Assembly: GCF_000718135.1 (NCBI RefSeq)
Contig: NZ_JOEM01000008.1
Coordinates: forward strand, 248,001-312,000
DNA length: 64,000 bases
Reading direction: 5' to 3'
Source of the DNA: Streptomyces cyaneofuscatus
GTDB taxonomy: Bacteria > Actinomycetota > Actinomycetes > Streptomycetales > Streptomycetaceae
Shown: one piece after another, positions 55,577-63,590 of the stretch
Position numbering within the stretch: the stretch's first letter is position 1
How the letters are laid out: each line of letters begins with the position of its first letter
Made by a program: the position numbers and the translations under genes
Notes under the pieces: generated by a model
The model's database searches: none
What the model was told of the DNA's origin: nothing
What the model saw: the letters and a program-made list of their open reading frames with translations, nothing else

Positions 55577-56647
55577 GTGAAACCACTTCCTACGATGCCT
55601 CCGGCCTCGGACTCGCCGACCCCGCTCAAGAAGGCCCTCACCACTCCGTTGCTCTACTTCTTCATCCTGGGCGACGTCCTCGGAGCGGGCGTGTACGTCC
55701 TGGTGGGCGAGGTCGCCGCCGAGTCCGGCGGTGCCGTATGGGCTCCGCTGGTCGTGGCCCTGTGCCTGGCCCTGCTGACGGCCGCCTCCTACGCCGAGCT
55801 GGTCACCAAGTATCCGCGCGCCGGTGGCGCCTCCCACTACGCGACCCTGGCTTACGGGCCGTTCCTCGGGTTCTTCGCCGGCTTCTGCATGCTCGCCGCC
55901 GGAGTGGTGTCGGTGGCCGCTTTGACCCGGGGGTTCGGCGGGGACTACCTGACCGAGTTCATCACCCTCCCCGTGGTGCTCGTGACCGTCGTCTTCCTGA
56001 CCGCCTTGGCGCTGCTGAACGCGCGGGGCATCAGCGAGTCGACCCGGGCCAACGTCGTCGCCACGGTCATCGAGGTCGGCGGACTGCTCCTGGTGATCGG
56101 GCTCGGCGCCTGGATCGTGTTCCGTGGGGACGGAGACCTGAAGCGCCTGACCGACCTGGGCACCTCACGTGAGGGGCCTGTGGCTGCCGTGCTCAGTGGC
56201 GCGGTGCTCGCCTACTACTCGTTCGTCGGGTTCGAGACGTCCGTCAACGTGGCCGAGGAGACCCGGGACCCCCGGCGCTCCTACCCCCGGGCGCTCTTCG
56301 GCGCACTGCTGACCGCGGGTGCGGTGTACGCGCTGGTCGGCGTAGCCGCTTCCGCGGCTGTGCCGACGGAGACGCTGTCGGAATCGAGCGGTCCGCTGCT
56401 CGAAGTGGTCCGGGCGGCCGGAGGCGTCCCCACCGAGCTGTTCGGCGCCATCGCCCTGGTGGCCGTCGCGAACGGCGCGCTGCTGACGGGCATCATGTCC
56501 TCGCGCCTGGCCTACGGCATGGCGCTATCCTGCGTCCTGCTCGCCACCCAGATCGAACAGGACGTCTGGCTGCGGGGGTTGATCCTGCTCGCCGTGGGCG
56601 CGGGCCTGGCCACCATCGCGTCGGTCCGCGCACGTCGGGCTTCTTGA
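55577..56647 (+). CDS. APC-family amino acid permease, internally deleted
   Basis: A 356-residue membrane protein where family members have about 450-500. The first part is normal: KKALTTPLLYFFILGDVLGA, then GVYVLVGEVAAESGGAVWAP, SYAELVTKYPRAGGASHYAT, YYSFVGFETSVNVAEETRDP. After the family motif GIMSSRLAYGMA (about 56522) it jumps to LSCVLLATQIEQDVWLRGLI, which normally follows more than 100 residues later. The frame is kept, so about three or four helices are missing and transport is unlikely. A GGGTAC element at 55562-55567, nine bases before the GTG, resembles a SigB-type -10. ATG 55595 is an alternative start. Confidence 0.8.
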   Translation: MKPLPTMPPASDSPTPLKKALTTPLLYFFILGDVLGAGVYVLVGEVAAESGGAVWAPLVVALCLALLTAASYAELVTKYPRAGGASHYATLAYGPFLGFFAGFCMLAAGVVSVAALTRGFGGDYLTEFITLPVVLVTVVFLTALALLNARGISESTRANVVATVIEVGGLLLVIGLGAWIVFRGDGDLKRLTDLGTSREGPVAAVLSGAVLAYYSFVGFETSVNVAEETRDPRRSYPRALFGALLTAGAVYALVGVAASAAVPTETLSESSGPLLEVVRAAGGVPTELFGAIALVAVANGALLTGIMSSRLAYGMALSCVLLATQIEQDVWLRGLILLAVGAGLATIASVRARRAS

Positions 56648-56702
56648 CCGGCCCGTAGGGGCAGGCCCCACCGGCACCCGACCCTGGATGGAGAATCGAG
56701 GC

Positions 56703-57098
56703 ATGGCAGAGGTACCCCTGGAGATCAACGCCCTCATCATCGACGCTGCCGACCCCGAGCGGCTCGCCGCGTTCTGGTCCGAGTTGCTGGGCCGACCGAT
56801 CGTGGACCGGGCCGGCCCCTACGTCTGGCTGCGGCGGGAGAAGGGGCTGGGCTTGGGCTTTCAACAGGCCGGTGAGCCCGAGCCTGGGAAGAACCGCATG
56901 CACTTCGATATCACCTCCGCCGATCCTGGAGCCGAGCAGCAGCGGGTCGAGGCACTCGGAGGACGACGCCTGGAGGGGTACGCTGACGGCGGTTTCCTGG
57001 TGATGGCCGACCCCGAGGGCAACGAGTTCTGCATCATCCCGAAGGGCTCCGGCTCCGTCGGCCTCGATGACGAGGGGCGCGCCCACTACCTCGATTGA
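56703..57098 (+). CDS. VOC-family (glyoxalase-like) protein
   Basis: A 131-residue vicinal-oxygen-chelate protein. Two beta-alpha-beta-beta-beta repeats are seen: INALIIDAADPERLAAFWSE, then LLGRPIVDRAGPYVWLRREK, and later RMHFDITSADPGAEQQRVEA with GGFLVMADPEGNEFCIIP. The closing DPEGNEFC motif with Glu is the usual metal-ligand strand. It resembles the Glyoxalase_6 subgroup, of unknown substrate. The ATG at 56703 is preferred over 56688. Confidence 0.9.
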   Translation: MAEVPLEINALIIDAADPERLAAFWSELLGRPIVDRAGPYVWLRREKGLGLGFQQAGEPEPGKNRMHFDITSADPGAEQQRVEALGGRRLEGYADGGFLVMADPEGNEFCIIPKGSGSVGLDDEGRAHYLD

Positions 57099-57234
57099 AC
57101 TCTTCAGAAGGTGACGTCGGTGCGGTAGGAAGAACGCTCCTCTCCACCCGTCCCATAAGCCCTGGGCCATCCCTTCCCGGCAGAGAACGGGCGCCCAGGT
57201 GCTGGGCAGGGGCTGCTGTGCGAGATTGACATAC

Positions 57235-57702
57235 ATGCAGACGTTCCTGCCCTATCCCGACTTCGTCGCATCCGCCGCCTCGCTGGACTTCCGGCGTCTG
57301 GGCAAGCAGCGCGTCGAGGCACTCCAGGTGCTGCGCGGCCTGACGGTCCCTGACTACGGGTGGCGGCACCACCCGGCCGTTCGCATGTGGGCGGGGTACC
57401 AGGAGGCGCTCGTGCGGTACGGGCTCGAGATCTGCCGGGTGTGGACGGCTGGTGGGCACGCGGATACGTGCGCCGTTTCACTCGTGGCCGGCTTGTCGCC
57501 CCGAGGGACGGATCCAGGTGTGCGTTCGCAGGCAGAACTCGCAGCGGCTCACGAGCTGCCGCCGTGGCTGGGGGACCCCACCTTTCACCGCAGCCATCGG
57601 TCCGCGCTTCGGAGCAAGGACCCGGCAATCTACGCTCCCCTGTTCCCGGACGACCCCGACGGCCTGCCGTACGTGTGGCCGGCCTCGGACCGCTCCGGAT
57701 AG
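57235..57702 (+). CDS. MSMEG_6728-family conserved protein
   Basis: A 155-residue protein starting MQTFLPYPDFVASAASLDFR. The opening F-L-P-Y-P-D-F, then RLGKQRVEALQVLRGL, HHPAVRMWAGYQEALVRYGL and PTFHRSHRSALRSKDP, match the MSMEG_6728 family. That family is related to small pyrimidine-dimer DNA glycosylase-like proteins, so a DNA-related role is possible. Function is not established. It stands alone on this strand. Confidence 0.88.
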   Translation: MQTFLPYPDFVASAASLDFRRLGKQRVEALQVLRGLTVPDYGWRHHPAVRMWAGYQEALVRYGLEICRVWTAGGHADTCAVSLVAGLSPRGTDPGVRSQAELAAAHELPPWLGDPTFHRSHRSALRSKDPAIYAPLFPDDPDGLPYVWPASDRSG

Positions 57703-57895
57703 CCGAAGAATCCGGAACTCCGAGCATCGCGAACTTCGGCACGGCGTAGTCACCCACGGGCGCGTTGCGGCTCACTCCGTCGGTCAGGCCGACACGGGCG
57801 GGCCTGATCGAGAGCCCGACGGCTGGCAGACCGATGCCAGCGGGCGAGTCCGCGATGGCGCATGTCCGGAGCCGGTCGGTCATCGGCCACCACCC
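57703..57895. other. Short region with no supportable gene
   Basis: A reverse open frame starting at 57883 (MTDRLRTCAIADSPAGIGLP) covers it and then runs antisense through the preceding gene. No family is recognised and I do not call it. Confidence 0.4.
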
Positions 57896-58062
57896 TCAGC
57901 AGCGGTGTAGGGCCTTGGCGTTGCGCGGTGTCCCGGGCAGGTGCGCCCCGGCGGGGCCGGAGACGGGAGTGTCGTGGTCGGTGTCCTCGCCGCCACTCCC
58001 TTCGTACTCCTCGCGGAGTCCACCGTCGGCAGAGGGGGTGATTGTCCTCAAGTGCCCGACGT
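57896..58062 (-). pseudogene. Decayed fragment of a family 2 glycosyltransferase gene
   Basis: The reverse strand encodes GGLREEYEGSGGEDTDHDTP, then VSGPAGAHLPGTPRNAKALHRC and a stop. This aligns with GGFCEEYEGYGGEDTD and HHPVSDPPVAHLRDILRNAETFHRR of the intact GT2 gene at 52222-53079. About 20-25 residues between the two blocks are missing and the remainder of the gene is absent. Only the acceptor-site region survives, so this is a remnant of a galactosyltransferase-like GT2 paralogue. Confidence 0.75.
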
Positions 58063-58072
58063 GAGGGTTCAG

Positions 58073-59551
58073 TCAGTCGGCACCGACATCGCGCGTGGAG
58101 ACACGAACAGTGGCCATGGTGGGGTCGGCGGCATCGGGCACAAGCATTCCCGCGTCGACGCCGGTCCTGAGGTACTCCACTACGGCCCGGTCAAGAACTT
58201 CCCCGGGAAGGACGGCGGGGATGCCGGGCGGGTAAGGCGTGAGCGTTTCGGCGCAGATCCTGCCGACCGCTTGTTCCGTCGGCAGCTGCTCGACGTCACC
58301 GAAGAAGGCGTCGCGTGGCAGCGTCGCCTGTCGGAGGCGAAGTTCGCCCGGGTCCGGAACGCGGATGTCCGGAGCGGGAGGAAGCTCGTCGGCATGCGCA
58401 ACGAGATCACGCAAACCGTCAAGGAGGCGTGCCGTGGTCGTGTCATCGTCGGCGTGCGTGAGCTGGGCGTTGATACGCCGGTGATCGGACGTGTGCAGGT
58501 TGATCCGATGGTTTCGCCGGAGCCAGTCGGCCGCGTCGTAACCGCTGAGCTTGAGTCCGCTCAGATCGATGAAGACCTGCAGCGGGTCCATGTCGAAGGC
58601 TCGCCCGGGCGCGCAGAAGTCTCCGCGGTCGTTGACGTGCAGGCCCTCCATGTTCTCGATCTCCGCACGCACACGGCGGACCCTGGAAAGAGCGTCGTCC
58701 AGAAGCCCATGGCCGTGTTCCACCATCTGACGGCGCCACCCGTCCAGAGCCGCATAGATGAGGACCGAGGGGCTGGTCGTGTCCAGCAGGTCGGCTCGGG
58801 AGGCAAGCGTTCTCGCGGAGATCAGGTCGCCCTGCAGGTGGAAGACCGACCCCTGCTCAAGACCTGAACCCATTTTATGGACTGATGTCACGCACACGTC
58901 CGCGCCTGCGTCCATGGCCCAGGTAGGCAAGTCGGGGTGAAAGGGCAGATGCGCACCCCAGGCTTCGTCCACGATCAGCGGCACACCTCGCTCATGGCAC
59001 AGCGTCGCCATAGCCTGCAGGTCGGCGCAGGTGCCGTAGGGTGTCGGACTGGTGATCAAGGCCCCCTGCGCGTCCGGATGTTCCGCGAACGCCGACGCGA
59101 GTGCCTCAGGAGTCGGCGGGTGTGCCAGGTGCAGGGCAGGATCCCATCGAGGCTCCACCCACACCGGCCGGATGCCCGCGAGAATCAGGCCCGAGACAAC
59201 TGATTTGTGCGCGTCTCGACTGACCAGCATCTTCTCATGCGGTCCGGCGGCGGCAAGCATGGCGGCCTTCACGGACAGTGAGCTGCCGCAGGTGGAGAAG
59301 AATGTGTGCTCGGCACCGACGGCGTCGGCCATCAACTCCTGCGCCTGCTTCAGGATCCCCTGTGACGAGGTGCGGTCGTCCAGACCGGACACCGCCAGCA
59401 TGTCCGCGTCGAAGACCGCATCTCCCAAGACCGCCCGAACTCTGGGGTCGGCTCCGCGGCCCTGCTTGTGGCCGGGCGGTGTGAACGGCAAGAGGTTTCG
59501 TGCGTGATACGCCTTCAGAGCGTCAAGTACAGGAACTTGCGAGTGGTCCAT
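58073..59551 (-). CDS. Orn/Lys/Arg decarboxylase-family PLP enzyme
   Basis: A 492-residue fold-type I PLP enzyme. Its length and layout match Bacillus SpeA-like decarboxylases without the N-terminal wing domain. It has FTPPGHKQGRGADPRVRAVL, HTFFSTCGSSLSVKAAML (phosphate-binding GSS region), LIVDEAWGAHLPFHPDLP with the PLP Asp, and the Schiff-base Lys in SVHKMGSGLEQGS. The C-terminal domain shows RICAETLTPYPPGIPAVLPG, the family closing motif. It may decarboxylate arginine, lysine or ornithine; the substrate cannot be read. The ATG at 59551 fits family length; an open frame extends to 59725. Confidence 0.9.
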   Translation of the reverse strand: MDHSQVPVLDALKAYHARNLLPFTPPGHKQGRGADPRVRAVLGDAVFDADMLAVSGLDDRTSSQGILKQAQELMADAVGAEHTFFSTCGSSLSVKAAMLAAAGPHEKMLVSRDAHKSVVSGLILAGIRPVWVEPRWDPALHLAHPPTPEALASAFAEHPDAQGALITSPTPYGTCADLQAMATLCHERGVPLIVDEAWGAHLPFHPDLPTWAMDAGADVCVTSVHKMGSGLEQGSVFHLQGDLISARTLASRADLLDTTSPSVLIYAALDGWRRQMVEHGHGLLDDALSRVRRVRAEIENMEGLHVNDRGDFCAPGRAFDMDPLQVFIDLSGLKLSGYDAADWLRRNHRINLHTSDHRRINAQLTHADDDTTTARLLDGLRDLVAHADELPPAPDIRVPDPGELRLRQATLPRDAFFGDVEQLPTEQAVGRICAETLTPYPPGIPAVLPGEVLDRAVVEYLRTGVDAGMLVPDAADPTMATVRVSTRDVGAD

Positions 59552-60008
59552 GGACGGCAGCTTCCCATTGAAGGAGCCGGGATTCGCCGTGACGAGACCG
59601 TTGAGGCCCGCAGATGACCACCGCGTCCGGCATCGCTGCCTCCTGACGTTCGCGCCGAGTCTCGCCCCAGAAGCTGCCCTGCCGTCCCTCGGTCGGCCGT
59701 GACGGTCATGCGACCCGGCGTTCACCCCTTGGCGTCCACTCGACTGCCGGTCGACCGATGACGAACCGAGGCCGGGCCCCCCTTCTCCGCGTAAAGGCGG
59801 GGCCGTTCCGGGGTCGTCGGCCGCGTCAACGCTGCCGCCTCCCGCCCTCGATGCGGTCCGGGAGTCCGGATGCCACTCGTGCGCTATCTGCCGAACAGGG
59901 CACTTCCGTCATATTCACGTGTCTTATGTGACTTTTACGTCGATTCATGACATGCCTTAGGCGATCAGGTGATCAGTACGACAATCATCTCGGCTTGAAG
60001 GAGCCTCC
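59552..60008. other. Intergenic region between decarboxylase and exported protein
   Basis: A gap of 457 bases. The right end (59900-59985) is AT-richer (CACGTGTCTTATGTGACTTT) and probably contains the promoter of the exported protein gene, with GAAGGAG before its ATG. No gene is seen. Confidence 0.5.
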
Positions 60009-60635
60009 ATGCGTATCTCCAGTTCCGTCCGCTCCCGCAGCGCCCGCACGGGGGCCAAGGTGGCCGTCGCGGTCGCGGTCGCCGGCGCCACTCTGGCCGG
60101 AGCACCCGCTGCCTACGCCCTCCCTGGCGACAGCGGTGACATCGACATCCGCTCGGTCAGCTGGCACTCGCGCGGTGACCGCGACGGGGTCGAGGTCTGC
60201 AAGTTCGTGCTGGCGGCGAGCAACTTCGAGTCGCTCCCCTCGGTCCCCTGGACGATCACCGAGCAGCCCCCGACGGTGCCGCCGGGGACCACCCTGCTGG
60301 ACACCCTTCCGCTCATCAACGGCAGCGCGCGCAGCGAGACGTACCTGCTGCCGGAGGGCACGTACCAGCTGGTGTGGGTCGTCCCGGTGGGCCCGAAGCA
60401 GAAGAGCTTCAAGGTCGAGTGCCCCGACCGCGGTCACGGCGGCGGCAAGCCTCACAAGCCGCAGCGGCCCATCGGCGCGGTCCCTGCGGGCGGCGGCGGT
60501 GTCCCGGACATGGAGCCCATCAGCTCCGAGAGCGACTCGAACGCCGGAACGGCCGCCGCCGCGCTGGTCGCCGGGGGCGCAGGAGCCGCGGGCCTGATCA
60601 TGATGCGCCGTCGCCGTGCCCGTGGCGAGGCGTAA
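60009..60635 (+). CDS. Exported protein with C-terminal membrane anchor, sortase neighbour
   Basis: A 208-residue protein. A signal peptide (MRISSSVRSRSARTGAKVAV ... APAAYA-LPGD) is followed by a beta-rich domain with a Cys pair (VEVCKFVLAASNFE and FKVECPDRGHGG). A Pro/Gly linker leads to a C-terminal helix (AAAALVAGGAGAAGLIMM) and the basic tail RRRRARGEA. The signal-helix-basic tail layout is like a sortase substrate or membrane-anchored protein; a plain LPxTG or LAxTG is not seen, only SNAGT. Its end overlaps the sortase gene. Start has a GAAGGAG site. Confidence 0.85.
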   Translation: MRISSSVRSRSARTGAKVAVAVAVAGATLAGAPAAYALPGDSGDIDIRSVSWHSRGDRDGVEVCKFVLAASNFESLPSVPWTITEQPPTVPPGTTLLDTLPLINGSARSETYLLPEGTYQLVWVVPVGPKQKSFKVECPDRGHGGGKPHKPQRPIGAVPAGGGGVPDMEPISSESDSNAGTAAAALVAGGAGAAGLIMMRRRRARGEA

Positions 60636-61335
60636 CACCCGCTGCCGACGGCGACGACGAGGACCGACACGCGCGTGCCGTCTCACCATGACGCTGTCCG
60701 TGACGTTCTCTCTGGTGGCCGGCATCGTCTGGGTGTCCTCGGACTCCTCCGAGGACACCCGGACGGTCACCGCCGCCCGCGGCAGCGACGCCGCGGGCGG
60801 CGGGACCGAGCCGTTCCGACGGGCACCGCACACACCGGACAAGCACGTGCCCGCCTCGCACGCCCCCCTGGTTCCCTCCCGCCCGCTCAAGGTCGCCATT
60901 CCCGCCATCTTCATCGAGGCGCCCGTCACCGGACTCGGCCTCGACACGAAAGGCCGGCTGGAAGCACCGCCGTTGAGCAAGCCCAAGCTGACGGGCTGGT
61001 ACGAGAAGGGACCGTCGCCCGGTGAGGACGGGACAGCCCTGCTCGTGGGCCACCGGGACACCCGGACCGGCCCCGCCATCTTCCTCAACCTCAACGCACT
61101 GCGCCGGGGCGACAAGGTCAACGTGGTGCGCGCGGACCGCAAAACCGCGGTGTTCACCGTGGACGCGGTCAAGACGTACACGAAGGACAAGTTCCCCGAC
61201 GACAAGGTGTACGGGGAGACCGGGCGGCCCGAACTCCGCCTGCTGACCTGCGGCGGGCGTTTCGACGAGAAGGCGGGCTACTCGGCGAACGTCGTGGTCT
61301 TCGCCCACCTCACGTCGCTGAGGAAGGTCGCCTGA
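60622..61335 (+). CDS. Class F sortase
   Basis: About 237 residues: a short basic start, one membrane helix (TMTLSVTFSLVAGIVWVSS), then a class F sortase domain. It has the family strand PLKVAIPAIFIEAPVTGLGL, the catalytic His in LVGHRDTRTGPAIFLNLNAL and the catalytic Cys in RLLTCGGRFDEKAGYSANVV. Sortases join or process surface proteins at the cell membrane. GTG 60622 or 60616 starts translation within the end of the exported protein gene, so the pair is coupled. A terminator follows at 61353-61382. Confidence 0.9.
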   Translation: MARRNTRCRRRRRGPTRACRLTMTLSVTFSLVAGIVWVSSDSSEDTRTVTAARGSDAAGGGTEPFRRAPHTPDKHVPASHAPLVPSRPLKVAIPAIFIEAPVTGLGLDTKGRLEAPPLSKPKLTGWYEKGPSPGEDGTALLVGHRDTRTGPAIFLNLNALRRGDKVNVVRADRKTAVFTVDAVKTYTKDKFPDDKVYGETGRPELRLLTCGGRFDEKAGYSANVVVFAHLTSLRKVA

Positions 61336-61352
61336 ACGGGGCGCTCAGGCCA

Positions 61353-61382
61353 GGCCGGTACCTCGGGGACGAGGTACCGGCC
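61353..61382. terminator. Terminator after sortase gene
   Basis: GGCCGGTACCTC (61353-61364) pairs perfectly with GAGGTACCGGCC (61371-61382) around a GGGGAC loop. It lies between the convergent sortase and DUF2945 genes and can serve both. Confidence 0.75.
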
Positions 61383-61437
61383 CCCTTCATGGCCGGGAGT
61401 CAGGGAGCGGGTGGGCCGGAAGTCCTGCCGAGGGCCA

Positions 61438-61665
61438 TCAGGAGTGACGGCCCTTCTTGCGGAGGGCGCTGGGCTTGTGCACGGCGGAGCGGCCGGACTT
61501 GTCGCTCTCCACCTCATATTGCGGTTCATCGGGAGAGGCGTCGACGGTGCGGCCGGCCGCCTCGGTGCGATCGGTGATCTTCTTCTTCACCTTGCCGGTC
61601 ACTTCCTGGCCATGGCTCTTCCACGACACTTCATCGTTCTTGCCGAGTCTGCCCTTTCGAGGCAT
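61438..61665 (-). CDS. DUF2945 / hypervirulence-associated TUDOR-like small protein
   Basis: A 75-residue basic protein: MPRKGRLGKNDEVSWKSHGQ, then EVTGKVKKKITDRTEAAGRT and a PQYEVESDKSGRSAVHKPSA tail. The DEVSW-x-SHG-x3-GKV pattern and YEVESDKSG-x4-HK match DUF2945, a short SH3/Tudor-like fold. Its role is unknown; in other bacteria members are linked to stress or virulence. The ATG at 61665 follows AAGGGA. Confidence 0.9.
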   Translation of the reverse strand: MPRKGRLGKNDEVSWKSHGQEVTGKVKKKITDRTEAAGRTVDASPDEPQYEVESDKSGRSAVHKPSALRKKGRHS

Positions 61666-61921
61666 GGAGATTCCCTTCCCTGCGGACGATTCACACCCTC
61701 TCCAGGCTCGCCCCAGCAGCCCGGCTGCGCATCCGCTGGGGACATGCCGAAAGTCATCACCCCGCCGGCGTGGCGAGATGTGTGGATGTGCCCGTGGCCC
61801 TCCGGTCACGTGCAAGCGGTGTACTGCGCCTGCTGAGCTAGAACCGACAGACCCGAAGCGGAACGGGCCGGTTCGGCGCGGACAAGGCTCCTGTGGGGGC
61901 CCGTCGCCCCTCACCCTCGTT

Positions 61922-63562
61922 TCAGGTGGCGCGGGGCCTTCCGGCCCGGTCTCGGCGGGCCAGCAGTCGCTGGGCCGAGGTCAGCGCGTGCGCCGTCACC
62001 CGTGTGGAGCGGATGGCGGCGCGGGCGGCGTTGGCACCGGGGGCTCCGTGCACTCCCCCGCCCGGGTGTGCTGACGCGGACGCCAGGTACAGCCCTCGTA
62101 CCGGTGTTTCGGGGCGGCCGGTTCCAGGAACCGGCCGGAACACCAACTGTTGGTGTATCGAGGCCGTGCCCGCGTTGATGGCTCCGTTGTGCAGATTGGC
62201 GTCCGCGGCCTGCAGGGAAAGCGGGGTGAGAATCCGCCGGGCCCGGATGCGGCTGCGGAAGCCGGGCGCGTAGCGCTCCACCTGCTGTTCCACCCGGTCG
62301 GCCATGCGCTCCGACTCCCCTCCGTTCCACGCGCCGGTCAGCCCTTCCGCACCTGCGTCCGCCTTCACCGTGTGGGGCACATGCGTGTAGGCCCACGCCG
62401 ATTCGGTGTCCCGGGGGGACCTGGACGCGTCCGCCGTGGTCATCTGCCCCATCAGCAGGAACGGACGGTCGGGGACGAGGCCGCGGGCGATCTGGGACGC
62501 GAACCGGGTGAGTTCGTCGACGCCTTCCGCCAGGTGAACGGTGCCCGCCGATGCGGCAGCCGCGTTGCTCCAGGGAATGGGCCCGTTCAGCGCCCAGTCC
62601 ACCTTGAACGTGGCGAAGTCCCACTGGAACCGCCGCATGTCGTCCAGCAGCCGACCGGGCAGATGCTCCGAGGCGACCAGCGAGCCGTAGAGACTCGGAG
62701 CGGACACATCGGCCAGCACAGCACGACGAGCGGGAATCGCCTCCCCGGACTCCGTACGGACGCCTACGGCGCGCCCCTGCCGTACGACGATCTCGGTCAC
62801 CCGGTGGCCGCACCGCACGCTTCCCCCGCGGCCCTCCAACCGCCGCACCAGCGCGGTGGTGAGCGCCCCGGCGCCGCCGACCGGAACGGGGAAGCCGAGC
62901 GACTGCCCCAGCATGGACATCAGCCACCCGAAGCCGCCGCTGCCCGCCGCCTCGGGGGACAGATCCGCGTGAAGAGCGTTGCCTGCGAGCAACAGCCGAC
63001 CGCCCTGGCCGTCGAACTCCTCCTCGCCCAGCCTGCGAACCGGAAGGAGCAGACTACGGGCCAGCCGCAGCCCACCCGCCGCCCTCAGGCGCGCTGCCAG
63101 CACCGCCCCGGAGCGGACGGGCGGGAAGGGAGAGAACAGCGCGCGGGTGATCTCGTCGCCCAGCTGGTCCCAGATGCGGCAGAGGCCCAGCCAGCCGTCG
63201 CCGTCGCCGGGTGCGAAGCGGTCGAGGCCGGCGGCGGTGGCCGATCGGTCGCGGTCCAGTACAGCGCAGCTGCCGTCGAGCAAGGGGTGGGCGAGCACCT
63301 GGGGCGCATGACTCCAGCGGAGCCCCTCGCGGTGCAGACCCAGTCGTGCCAGCACGGGGGAAGCGGCTGCCAGGGGGTAGAAGGAGCTGAACAGGTCGTT
63401 GACGTACTCCGGGTGGACCGCGCGGTCACTGCGCACTGCTCCGCCCGGTTCGTCCTGCGCTTCCAGCACTTCCACCGACCAGCCGGCGTCCGCGAGCAGG
63501 TTCGCCGCCACCAGCCCGTTCGGTCCGCTGCCGATCACCACTGCGTCGACCATACGTGTCAT
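61922..63562 (-). CDS. NAD(P)/FAD-dependent oxidoreductase, phytoene-desaturase-like
   Basis: A 546-residue flavoprotein of the CrtI/PYROXD2-like group. The N-terminal FAD-binding fold is VVIGSGPNGLVAANLLADAG followed by WSVEVLEAQDEPGGAVRSD. The middle has GFPVPVGGAGALTTALVRRL, and the C-terminal flavin site is GLYLASASAHPGGGVHGAPG, as in carotenoid desaturases. No carotenoid genes are adjacent, so the substrate is unknown. An SRPBCC-family gene lies 28 bases upstream and is probably co-transcribed; this pairing is usual in Streptomyces. Confidence 0.9.
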   Translation of the reverse strand: MTRMVDAVVIGSGPNGLVAANLLADAGWSVEVLEAQDEPGGAVRSDRAVHPEYVNDLFSSFYPLAAASPVLARLGLHREGLRWSHAPQVLAHPLLDGSCAVLDRDRSATAAGLDRFAPGDGDGWLGLCRIWDQLGDEITRALFSPFPPVRSGAVLAARLRAAGGLRLARSLLLPVRRLGEEEFDGQGGRLLLAGNALHADLSPEAAGSGGFGWLMSMLGQSLGFPVPVGGAGALTTALVRRLEGRGGSVRCGHRVTEIVVRQGRAVGVRTESGEAIPARRAVLADVSAPSLYGSLVASEHLPGRLLDDMRRFQWDFATFKVDWALNGPIPWSNAAAASAGTVHLAEGVDELTRFASQIARGLVPDRPFLLMGQMTTADASRSPRDTESAWAYTHVPHTVKADAGAEGLTGAWNGGESERMADRVEQQVERYAPGFRSRIRARRILTPLSLQAADANLHNGAINAGTASIHQQLVFRPVPGTGRPETPVRGLYLASASAHPGGGVHGAPGANAARAAIRSTRVTAHALTSAQRLLARRDRAGRPRAT

Positions 63563-63590
63563 CCTCTGTGCGGGAAGCGGGTTGTTCTCA

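Noticed and set aside
53637..55586. 649-codon reverse open frame opposite catalase
   Set aside because: Antisense shadow of the catalase coding sequence, with no domains.
57715..57883. Reverse small gene starting MTDRLRTCAIADSPAGIGLP
   Set aside because: No family recognised, and the frame continues as shadow of the MSMEG_6728-type gene.
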